This document shows positions 48,501 through 58,419 of a stretch of DNA of 64,000 nucleotides, piece by piece. Each line of letters opens with the position of its first letter. Positions within the stretch are counted from its first letter, which is position 1. The position numbers and the translations under genes were made by a program. Below the pieces are notes generated by a model. It was not told where the DNA came from and did no database searches. It saw nothing but the letters and a program-made list of their open reading frames with translations. The stretch is from Litoditis marina. Its lineage: Eukaryota > Nematoda > Chromadorea > Rhabditida > Rhabditidae. The stretch is from assembly GCA_964036275.1 (NCBI GenBank), contig OZ038433.1, positions 51,291,902 through 51,355,901 of the forward strand. The letters are read 5' to 3'.

Positions 48501-51500
48501 TTTCGCACATCACGACAGCAGATTGATCTACCGACGGATATCGATTGATCGCAAAGGTATCCGACGGGACAGTCACCGACCGCCGAGGGACGACAGTACG
48601 AGTAGTCGGATGAGAGAAGAAGCGGCTCGGCCCCAAATGGACACACTGAAACATTGCAGTGATTTATAGAATGCGTTAGAATTGAAATTATTCATTGAAA
48701 TTGTGTTAATTTTATCGAATAACTCAAAATTCACATATGATCACTTATTATTAACGTTTCTCTGCTTTTATTGTGGGAGGCTCGCGTATTTTTCGTTTCA
48801 TCTGTATTTATGACACTTGAGTGTTTCAGAACTTTCATAAACTCTGACAAATCAGTAAAATCTCAATTGTTCTTGTACATCACTTTCTATGATTATGTTT
48901 TATGAAGTCGTTAACTAGCGTCAGTTCTCATTTGTTGCGAACGAGTGATGCAAATGAAATGCTTGTATTTCGAAATGTTGATATTTGGGCAAATACCAAA
49001 TAAATTATAATTATAGTTTGGAACTCTCAAAACGAAGGTTTGAATTACACTAAGTTACGTACTGTAGGTTCGGTTCATAACTACTAGCTGATTTCATCCA
49101 ATTTGCCAATTCCGTAAATATTTAGCCAACCGAACACGAATGTTGCAGCACTTCTATATAGCCTTGAATAATTCACGTTAGTCAATACGATTTTGTTTAA
49201 AAATCCTCGTTAGTCAGTCTTGGTTATTTTTCGTACACGTGTTGCGCACGGACGAAGTCTGCTAGAAGTAAATTGAATAGTCACGTAATCTTAGCATTCT
49301 AATGAGGAATTGTGCACTTTGTTATTGGGCGTTTCTGAGTTCTGCTGTGTTTAACATGTTTTTCACGTGACTATGCAAGTGACTAACAGTATATACTGTT
49401 TTGACGTGCATTTCTGATCCGTTTGTTTTGGTGCGCGAAATCAAATACAGAAGGCGCCAAATACTCGAGAGGCGAGCAGAGCAAATTTGCATAGACGGCT
49501 ACGGAATTAGCACTGTTCCGATCAGAAAATGATGTAGAAGAGGCATAAGTGTAAGGAATGAGGAAGAAGAAGAAGAGAAAGAGAGAGAGAGAGAGAACGA
49601 GAGAGAGAGAAAGAGAGAGATAGATAGAGAAAGAGAGAGAAAGCTGTATAGAAAGAAAAGAGAGGAGGTTACATAGAAAGAGAGATAGATAGAGAGAGAG
49701 AGTATCAGAGTGTGATAGAGAGATAGTCAGAAAGAGAGAGACAGAGAGACAGATATAGAGAGAGCTAAAAGCTTATAATATAGGTGTAAGATCCCGGTCA
49801 CCTAAAGGTCAATAGGAAAATTTACGTGCTTGACTGTTTTTCTCCTAGTATAAGAGAGCCCCCGAGAACCCTCTTCATCCAGTCAAAGAGACGTGGTTTT
49901 TCTTTCCTTATTGCTCTTTTTTCGTTCGCGCATCTTTTGTTGTTTGAAATCGGATACATCACGTAAAAGAGCACAAAAAGCTCTCATTCCTCAACAAAGC
50001 TACCTAAATAAGAGAGAAGCGGTGACGCTATTCAATAGGGGTATGATTTCTCGAGTGCACGAAATTCTATACGGTTTTGTAAGTTCTAAGTGGGTGTGCA
50101 ACCTGTGCTGGACACTACCGGCTACTTTCCAGAGGAATCTTTGGACTTAACTAGCGAATGCTGGACATTTTCCCGGAGCGAGTATGGAATTAACTTGAAG
50201 AGCTGGAAAGTTTACGAAACTTCGGGAATATGAAAATAAATATACTCCTACCACAATACAGGACTATAAGACTGTACTATACTATAACACAACAGTTATA
50301 GGTAAACATAGGTTTTTCCTAATGGAAGTTTAGTAAGAGCTTGAAACGTACTCTTTGACGTACTTTTTTGTCTACAACTGCACTTTTTTAACGAGTGATG
50401 TAGAAGGAGGAGGTGAAGTAACATGTTACTGAAATTTTCCAACTATGGCTGAAAGGTATCTCGAATCGAGTGATTACATTTGAGGTAGAAGCCAAACGTA
50501 CCACTTTCTGACTCTCATTTTCTTAGTTTATATAACAATATAACTTTATCCTAGCTTTTTCTTATAAGATTACCTATTTACGCATCTAAGCTGAGGGGTC
50601 GGCTGTCAATGTTTTCTGTTTGTGCGGAAGCGGCGGATTAAAGGACTAATAGGCGCGAAAGTGCGCCAATTCAAACAACGTCAAAAAAGGCGAGAGAGCT
50701 TCCGAGACTGATTAGGACGCGCACGTCAACCCTATTAGGACTGGCGGCGGTCACGAGCCGGCTGAATAAAAACAATCATCGGATCAACCGACTACAGGAA
50801 ATGTAGTGCACATGAATGTTTCATTCAGAGCTCAAAAGCATGGTACTTTTTCACTGATTGATTGGATGTCAGTTTTTTCCAACCAGCATTTTACTTGTGG
50901 ATTGATTGTGAGATGAAAACCGAACTGTACGCAGTTTTTCCGGTTTTCGAAACGATTTGACTACTTTTCGAACCGAAAACACATAAATGCGAATTGAATG
51001 GCACAGTAGAATTTTTTCTGTTAGGATTCTGGCTAATTTATTAATTCGCCCAGTTTTTCAACTTTCATCTGTAACTCATGTGTTTGTTCTCCATTCAAAC
51101 CACTATTTTTCTTCCAAAGTCACTCGAATGTTTCGCGTACCATTTATGTCTCTCGTTGTGGTAGTCGGCACCGGTCTAGGAGTCGTGGGGGCCTTTGTTG
51201 TTGTTTGCACTGACTTTTGTGCCTCCTCTACCTTTTCCTTTTCATTTCCGAAGCCGAAAAGTCTGAAAACAAATCAGGATAAAAGTGCAAAAGTAGTTAC
51301 ATATTTGAGGATATCGCAAAAGAAGTCAATTAACACCCACTTTGAAACACTGCACGAATATAGAAAAAGGAATCAGACGGATTATTCGAAAACCCGAAAA
51401 GCGGTCGTGTGTTTCACTTACAATATATAGCAGTTGTTTGAAACAAACAATAGTTTTTTTTAAGTGAACTCTCTGACAGGTTAGTGACGAAATGTTGATT

Positions 51501-52509
51501 TCTCGGAATCACATTCAATTTATGTATCATTGGATACCAACTCGAGGTTTATCTTTCCGAGCGAATCTGATGTTTGTTCACCTAGAGGAAAGTTAAATTT
51601 GTCACTATCCAACTCACGCCATGCAATATGCAAAATGCAAGCGAGTATTATACAACGTAAAATTTACACGTGAATAACTCAAAACAAAATAAACTATTAC
51701 CGACCTGAGAATAGTGCCGGCCAGGTCCCCGTCGGCTCCGGTGACGGAATTTTCGTCCGGAAGACTCTTTCTGCTCGCCAGAATCCATTGTCTCAACTGT
51801 TCTGTCGTGGCAGGAGTCGACAGGACTGCAATTCAAAAATAGTGGTAACTAAATATTTAGTTGCATCCAACACTACCTGAAACATTCAGTTACCATTAGA
51901 ATAAAAACGCACTAATTCATCATTGATTCTGGTGAAAGTGCCACTTCCCTCAGAATGATGATTGGTAGATATTGTTTTCAAGATTCAAAATGGATTTTTT
52001 TAACAAAATGTTGGAAATTTCCACCACTTGCAGTATCGCCTCAGACAAACAATGAAATTACCGGGAGTAATAACTAAACAAAGAAGGTGTCTCGTTGGTC
52101 ATACTAGTTAGTCCTAGGAAGCGCACACGACGAACGGACACGGAACGCAAGAGCTGCACAGGAAAATGCAAAAAAAAAACCCAGCAACATGGGAAACACA
52201 CATGAGAGACTACATTCACGCGAACAAAACTACAAAAGTTGCAAATTTTATCTCCTGGTCAGTCAAAGCCAAGAAAACATACATATTGCATACAGTTTCG
52301 AGATAATAGAGCATAAGAAGAGAACAAAGGGGTGCAGACAAATTGTTTATAACGGAGTAGGATACAGTCATAGACTCTAAAGATGCACGATTCTATTCTT
52401 TCAATCGTTTGAATCGGTTTCCGTGACTAACTGTTTCAGTTAAAGTATAAGATGACTGACCTGGCAGAACTAGAGCGAGGGCGAAGAATAGGTTAGCTGA
52501 CAACCTCAT
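42503..52509 (-). CDS. Secreted metallo-beta-lactamase protein with lustrin-like Cys module
   Basis: Exons (5' to 3'): 52461-52509, 51705-51825, 51141-51262, 48469-48645, 47975-48095, 47558-47647, 47093-47228, 46417-46522, 43677-43840, 43357-43512, 42829-42959, 42503-42563. All joins are in phase and the CDS is exactly 478 codons. Signal peptide MRLSANLFFALALVLP. Then a Thr/Pro linker, a Cys-rich module (CPFGAEP, CPVGYLCD, SICC) like nematode lustrin-type repeats, more Thr runs, and from ~residue 255 an MBLAC1/SWIP-10-like fold: VDTGASSD, THGHPGHMGN, WKTPGHTQHDLTVLV, VVGDLIPS, DWIVPGHG. The usual HxHxDH reads HGHPGH. Probably an extracellular hydrolase; the substrate is unknown. It hosts a nested gene in intron 8. 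Confidence 0.85.
43998..45457 (-). CDS. Four-transmembrane protein nested in an intron
   Basis: Exons 45306-45457, 44699-44967 and 43998-44176, in phase; 600 nt, 199 aa. It starts MRMDVDDLDLNKCDFCVGKR, a short cytosolic N-terminus with a CxxC pair. Four hydrophobic helices follow (IGAIIGLFDTAFLTVTF; VSCVGVIYGLHILCILA; ITTVILCAILTVVLVYF; ALFLASVSAGLTMAQIWMFVLL). A charged cytosolic tail ends YTTFM. The layout, with N-terminal cysteines and a loop between TM3 and TM4, resembles LAPTM/DUF7027-type lysosomal membrane proteins; this is a weak assignment. It lies wholly inside the intron between 46417 and 43840 of the metallo-beta-lactamase gene, on the same strand. The promoter is not identified. 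Confidence 0.75.
46021..46087. repeat. Near-perfect hairpin
   Basis: aaagaaacaatag, one mismatch, then acttcttttgaaatgtt pairs with the downstream arm around a loop of about three bases, a stem of ~31 bp. Half of the arm is copied again at ~46099-46120 (tttcaaaagaagtacta). In the large intron of the metallo-beta-lactamase gene. Confidence 0.8.
49258..49394 (-). mobile_element. TATACT-type MITE, copy E
   Basis: Family core in reverse: aatagtcacgtaa, agcattctaatgagg, gagttctgctgtgttt, ttcacgtgactatg, ending aacagtatata. Intronic in the metallo-beta-lactamase gene. Confidence 0.75.
49555..49765. repeat. GA-rich low-complexity tract
   Basis: About 200 bp of (GA)n, GAAGA and GATAGA runs with almost no pyrimidines on the plus strand. 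Intronic. Confidence 0.85.
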
Positions 52510-52546
52510 GTTTGACAATGGTTACCCGTCTGCTTCTACCGTCTTC

Positions 52547-52581
52547 CCTTTTATACGTCAAATACGGGAAGCCACGCCCAC
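52547..52581 (-). promoter_or_regulatory. TATA box and GC box of the metallo-beta-lactamase gene
   Basis: On the minus strand TATAAAAGG lies at 52555-52547, 38 bases before the ATG (52509), so transcription should start around 52520 with a very short leader. GTGGGCGTGG (52581-52572), a KLF/Sp1-like box, lies just upstream. Here the leader appears to be made by ordinary initiation rather than trans-splicing. Confidence 0.55.
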
Positions 52582-53458
52582 TCGGCCGAGTCGGTCAAGA
52601 TGGAAAAAATAGGAGGCTGACCAATGGGGGAAACATTCAGATGCCGGCAAAGTTTTTGTCGCTTTCTTCTATTGATTTCAGTTTTATGTTTTAAAGAGCT
52701 ATTTGAATAATAACATGAAACGTGAAGTGTTTTGAATGAAACGAACATGCGAAAGCTTCACACACTGGTTTAACATGTTTTCAGGAAATAATCATTCCTT
52801 ATAGTATAAGTCGAACAATTTTCTAACAATGTGAACATAAAACAATTTCCTTGAACATGAAACAATATCCCAAAACTGAACTGCAAACAAATTGAAGAAT
52901 TGAAAAAATGCAGCTCAAAACAGCATTCCATTGCAGACATTGATTGAACTAAAAAACCGGAACGATAACCGTGCACAAGTAACTGTCTTAAATTTCATGT
53001 ATTGTAGAAAACAAATAGTCGTTCGTCCATAACTCTGTATTGATGGGTGTAAGCGCGCCGGAATGTTGCGCACAACGTTCATATATATAATGGGTACACA
53101 CACTAACAGTGAAATTGCTCATTTTATAGAGCATTTTGTGCTTTTCGAGTCATAAACACATCGCATTTCGTGAAATAGACACGAAAACATGAGTTTTTGA
53201 ACATTACCTTTTGGTTCACGCTTCTTCTACCCTGTTTCTCTGCTATAGGTGTTTTTTATGAAGTGTAATTCTGCTAAAACCTCGCTCACTTATTATTATA
53301 ATGGACTGGTCTCTCTGAAACCAACCATTTGTTTGCTGTTTGTTCATTTCTATACTCCAAAACATCGTCTATAATGGTAGATAATGAAAAGTTCACGCGG
53401 AGATTCGCCACCTCATCTCAAAAATGCGGTTTTTATTGTGTTTTACAACGTGTTTAGA

Positions 53459-53531
53459 CGAGCGTGAAGTCACATCTGTAGTTATGACTTCCCTGGCACT
53501 ACTCCAGAAGTTTTTGGAAGTTCCCCGCTGG
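53459..53531 (+). CDS. Isolated exon-like stretch, uncertain
   Basis: After acgtgtttag an open frame reads DEREVTSVVMTSLALLQKF and runs to a gtaggt donor (PRW at the boundary). Base composition and splice signals look exon-like, but I could not connect it to any other exon. It may be a chance match or part of a gene I cannot see. Confidence 0.2.
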
Positions 53532-53591
53532 TAGGTTCCTTTTCTACTAACACATTGTTTCCTTGCTTAGACGTTACGCGAACAGGTTTAT

Positions 53592-53723
53592 TATACTACA
53601 TGTATATTGAATAGTCACGTGAAGCTGGCATTCTATTGAGGCATTGTGCCCTTTGTCATTGCAAGTTTCTGATTTCTGCCGTGTTTAACATGTTTCACGG
53701 GATGTGCAATTGACTAACAGTAT
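53592..53723 (-). mobile_element. TATACT-type MITE, copy F
   Basis: Starts tatactacatg; internal aatagtcacgtga, catttctgatttctgc-like core (diverged) and gtttaacatgtttcacg; ends gactaacagtat. Confidence 0.7.
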
Positions 53724-53943
53724 CGGTTGTGCTTACTGTGATTGTAACAGTCACGGTAATGAGGCCCGTTCGCGCAATACTTACTTTGCGGGTGTCGGTT
53801 AAAGAGAGAAAAGTCAGAAAAAGAGAGTAGAGCCAGCCACTCGGAAAGAGCGTCGTTGAGAGAAATTAGGTTACTGTGTGCTAGAGCATAACAAAATGCA
53901 TACTGAAAATGGATTTAACCTCTATAGTCCGTTTCCTACGCAC

Positions 53944-54140
53944 TGAGATCTGTTGGCAGCGAGCCGAGATATTCGGAAGGCCATTTATCAGAGCCAACAC
54001 AATTATTCGGAAAAACTTTTATTTTATATACCCCTAACCGAGATCGAACTTATGTTTAAAGACATCAAAGTGATGGAAAATAGGCCGGAATATTCATTGG
54101 CACGCTGCCTAGTCTCAGAAGGAATGACCGGAAATCTCTG
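53944..54140. repeat. Short element with inverted ends
   Basis: Left cagcgagccgagatattcgg is partly matched in reverse by ccggaatattcattgg and cacgctgcc on the right. The right part recurs at ~57248-57300 (tggaatattcattggctcgc, ctcagtatgaatgaccgg). Probably a small MITE. Confidence 0.45.
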
Positions 54141-54939
54141 TTGATATCAGTTTCGACTACATGCGTTTTTGTAATCAACACGTGCAATACTTCATGAATT
54201 CGTTTAAATAATTTCTTTGTTCCGGGCATAGCAAACTTGCGACTACATGAAAATTCTCACCCTTCTCTATCACAATAAACAGTCAACTGTCATCCATAAC
54301 TGGCGCCCCTTCTCTGTTTGTATGTTTTGAGTATTGATGTTTACGTGTCACTGTGCAAACAAATATGTGAAATACAGATCATATGAGCAATCTGACGGGT
54401 GCTCAAAATAACCGCATCACCCTGCCGAATAGATATCAACAACAAAATCATGAAATAAAATAGTTGTTTAGTTTCACACATATATTTTATTACCTGCAAA
54501 TATAGAGCGAGCTGCGAGAATAACATACTAACATGGTATATGCTTGTCTGATGAGAGCTTTTTGTAGTTTGATAAATTCATGTTTTGGTTGTAATTCATC
54601 AAATCAGCTGTGTGCACATTGACCTACGACTCAGATATAAGACCTGGCCATTCGGAAAAAAGTTTGTGAACGTAACGTTCTGTTTGTGTTCTAGAAGAAG
54701 TGTTGAGTTCAGTATCAAAATAATTATTACTTTCGTAGGGAAAAATACGCCCTTCTACGACGGTTAATGGTCATACTTTCCGAAATGCCCAGATAACATG
54801 AATGCACACACGTGTATTTTCAGTTTCATTTATTATACTTTGCTTTTACCTTTACATTTTCCAATTTATTATGCTGTACTACAATCTGACATGTCTTCTC
54901 AATATTTCTACGGTCTGTTCTCATACAACGTAGCCGCTC

Positions 54940-55330
54940 AAAATCGTTCGAACAACATCCCAAACCCTGCGAGCCCGAAGTTCAGCGCGTGCAACCGTTC
55001 TGTGTGCTCGCCCCCAAGCTAACCTAGGTACACATTCCGCGGTGTCCAGTAGCCGTCGCAATCAATCGGCCGCAACGCAACCGAAAAACGATCCGCGTGC
55101 GCCGACGCTGCCGCCACAATGCCGCCTACTGTTGCGATTCGACCGCGCCGTCCTGTTTGCATTCTGAGCTCAGGTCACTTTTTTGAGCCGGAGCGGTGTT
55201 GAATTGAACTCTGCGCCCTTTGTTCGTAGGTAAACCGCACACGCGCGCACAATGAATGGACACGCGTGTGAGTGGCGCGCGCGTAAGGCCTGCAGAAGAC
55301 GGGTTCAGAGTTCAATTGAACTTGTTTCGG
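54940..55330. other. GC-rich island with inverted repeat
   Basis: Much higher G+C than the surroundings. The 54950-55150 part has open frames on both strands with possible splice signals (cctag/gtaca on plus; acctag/gttagc on minus), none decisive. The 55196-55322 part is bounded by TTGAATTGAACTCTG and its reverse complement CAGAGTTCAATTGAA, with CG-rich sequence between. Confidence 0.5.
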
Positions 55331-56377
55331 AAACTGGCCGAGACTGAACCGTGTTCTACAACTGGTAGCCCATAGTTTTCTTGAATAGTTGTTGTCGGTC
55401 AGATCATACATGTTCTTGGGCTGCGTTCAATGCCGAACTTAGTAGTGGTCTTCTATACGTGTCTGCAGGAATGAAGAAAAAAAATTCACCATTTCTAGTC
55501 AACAACCCAATTGGAGGGCCACATCTAGTTTTCAGAATCACGTGCTTGTTCAAGCGCAATTAAACTATTCTACTTTATTATAGGCCTATCCATCAGCTTC
55601 TCTTCTCATAAGAAAATCACATCCCAAGTATCTAAGAGCACTTGAATGTGGACTGGTTCACGTTTATACGGAACAATATCAGCCGGATAATGCAAGTAGT
55701 TAAAACATCAGAAAACAAAACAATAACGCAATTTCGTATGATACATACATATATTATTAAGTTCTGTTTGCTTCAAGGGGGAATATAATAATAATTTCGG
55801 GATTCAGACACATCCAAAACCAACCATCTAATTTAACAAAAATGTAATTTGATTTCTTTTCTCCCAGATGCAACTTTTCACATACAAAGTGCCAATAATG
55901 TCGTCAAATTTACAACAAATATCCAAAGATGAGTCGCAATTTACCACAACACAAGCTCTAATAAAAATTATGATGTACACAGAAATAATGAAGAAATAAG
56001 TTGATGAACTTTTCCCGTGTGCTCCATTGTGGCATAGAATTTCGGTTGTATATATACCAGTGTATATACTTTCTGTCGTCCTGTTTTCATACAACTCAGA
56101 TCAATCCTTTTTACGGTAACATTCCGTTTTCTGTGCTTTGTATTCAGATTTATCTTTTTGTCGTCAGTAATTTTCCTTACCCCCGATCACTTCTGCTCAA
56201 TACCTTCTCTCTATCTCCCTTTCTCTCCCTCCCTCTCTGCACCCTCTCGCAACCAGACATCTCTATCCAGTTATGTTATGCCTCGTTTATGTACAAGGGA
56301 GGGGTGGTAGCAGTGTCAATATTACTCGCCTCTTCGCACTTCCGCGGTCAACATTCGAAACAATGCAATCAACGCCA

Positions 56378-56640
56378 TTGCCGGGGGGCAAAAACTTACC
56401 CCAACTGTCAAGTGAATTTCCCACTTGCATTTGAGGACGTGAACAACACGTGAATTGAAGAAACGTTCAGCAAACTGGCAATTGAACTTCCTACTTGAGA
56501 ATGGGAACGTGAAAACACGTGTATTAGAAAAAGCTCTACCTTACACGTAAACTCGGAAGAAACACTTGCCGGAGGGAGAAAATACTCACCCCAACTGTCA
56601 AGCAAACTTTCGAATTGGACGTGAAAACGTTGAAATGATC
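56378..56640 (+). repeat. Local direct duplication
   Basis: ttgccgg-gg-aaaa-ct-accccaactgtcaag occurs at about 56378 and 56565, each followed by similar sequence with ggacgtgaa. A third, weaker unit lies between (~56470-56530). Confidence 0.55.
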
Positions 56641-56850
56641 TAAATTAGAGAAGAAAACCACGTTACTCTTCCCTCCACTCCGTAACGTGTTCATTTATTT
56701 CGTTCGGCTTTATTACATTGGGTCATAAACATGGAACTATTATTAACATCAGAAAATTGGTTATATGAAGCATGTCGGTCACATTCGAGTGCATTCGTTT
56801 GGTGTGCTCACGAATATACAAGGCGCATTTACATTTGGAGCCTACTAAAC

Positions 56851-56985
56851 TATACTAGAAGTGAACTGAATAGTCACATAAACTTAGCATTCTAATGAAG
56901 CAACGCGTACTTCTTCATTCAAGGTTTCTGAGTTCTGCTGTGTTTAACATGTTTTACGTGACGTTGCATTGACTAATAGTGTACA
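56851..56985 (-). mobile_element. TATACT-type MITE, copy G
   Basis: Starts tatactagaagtgaactg; internal ttagcattctaatgaag and gagttctgctgtgtttaac; ends gactaatagtgta. Confidence 0.75.
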
Positions 56986-58337
56986 CTACATCCTCTTGTT
57001 TAAAAAAATCGGCTAACTTCAAACTAAGTTTTATTGCAAGTTCATAGAAGTTCATTACCAAATTTGTCTAAATACAAAAAACTTCCAATGTTCTACAGAT
57101 AATCATTACAACGGCTTTCCGTCAAGTTGTTAATGCGTACGGTAACGACGGACAAGAATAAAAGTATAAAAGTCGGTGAAAAAGACAGGGCTTATTCTGT
57201 CTCTTAAACCACTTCAATTTTTAACCACTCCAAAGTGGTCAAAAATCGCTTGGAATATTCATTGGCTCGCTGCCAAGTCTCAGTATGAATGACCGGGACT
57301 ATACAGTCTTTCCATTTCAACGGATACGCCTACAGGCTACCTGCAGCTGACTTGACTTGACTTACCTGTATGTTATCGAAAAGTTCAACACTGTGTTCAA
57401 AATATCCCTTTTTTACATTTTAATCTGTACCAAGGGCTTTAAATAACAGTTTTACCAACGGATCTCAACGAGATTTGCTCATTTACAATCTAAAACACCG
57501 GTCAGAATACAAGCTAATCGAACTCATATTATGTTCCGTATTTCTCTAATTTTATAGGTTACCACCAAGTGCACAGTCATACTCAGAATATGCCTTGTTG
57601 TGTTACAGTATTTACTGTAAATACAGCATGGTGGGAATGCAAATCGACTTTTCGACGTTTCGACTAAAAAAAGTTTTTTTCCGAACCGTTCTGCTCTTGA
57701 ACTGTTTCGACTAAACGCGATTTCGTGAAATACAGGGATTGTTCGGAGAAGTAATGATAGGTAGTGTACCTATATTGTGTATGTTGATCTTGCCTGTTTT
57801 TGTCTAGACGTGGCCCAACATCGGTGCTGCGTGAGCAGTAGCCGCGCACTTCGCACTGAGCTCCTTTTTCATTGCTTAATCTTCGGCGCCCGTGGGCAAG
57901 ACACCCTTTTTCTAGCTGGGATTGTTTTCCACAAACGAGAACATTAATTCTCGAAGAAGAGGGACGAGAAGACTACAATGTTCGAAGTCACGTGAAAACG
58001 TGAAAAAAAACATAGCAATTACTGATTTGAAATCAAAAAATACAACTTGTATTGTTTCTCGACGTTTTATGTGGATATTATATTTGCTCCAAGATTCAAC
58101 ACAAGTTGTATTTTTTTTGCGTTTCAAGTTTGCAGTGGTGCTCTAATTGCGTTTGAAGTTGGATTCCGTAGTTTCACAGTCATAAATACGGCAATTAAGG
58201 TCTGTTTCAAAATCAAAGTACAACAAAGAAAGTATCAAAGCATGTTACAAGTCTCGGATTGAATTTAAATGGAAAATATAAGTTTTGTGTTAGTCTAAGA
58301 GGGTATTAATCACAAAGTGTATTGTTTACAAAAGATT

Positions 58338-58419
58338 CGCAGTCTGCAGGATTCGAACCTACGCGGGCAGAGCCCAATTGATTTCTAGTCAATCTCCTTA
58401 ACCACTCGGACAAGACTGC
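58338..58419 (-). tRNA. tRNA-Ser(AGA)
   Basis: A full cloverleaf on the minus strand. The acceptor stem is GCAGTCT/AGACTGC with discriminator G. The D arm region is TCCGAGTGGTTAAGGAG (A box). The anticodon stem ATTGA/TCAAT encloses loop CTAGAAA with anticodon AGA. A long class II variable arm (gggctctgcccgc) and the T arm with GGTTCGAATCC (B box) follow. No intron. It reads UCU serine codons. It is transcribed by Pol III from its internal promoter. Confidence 0.95.

Larger units (their letters stand above)
52582..58337. other. Gene-poor, repeat-rich region
   Basis: Holds two TATACT-type MITEs (53592-53723, 56851-56985) and a short element pair (53944-54140 and ~57245-57310, sharing ggaatattcattgg). 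It also has a GC-rich island (54940-55330), a CT-rich tract (56205-56265) and a local tandem duplication (56378-56640). One exon-like stretch lies at 53459-53531. No complete gene can be assembled. Confidence 0.5.

Noticed and set aside
49893..50150. 85-codon plus-strand frame after the GA-rich tract
   Set aside because: No flanking splice support, AT-driven codon use, and it lies inside an intron of the MBL gene on the opposite strand.
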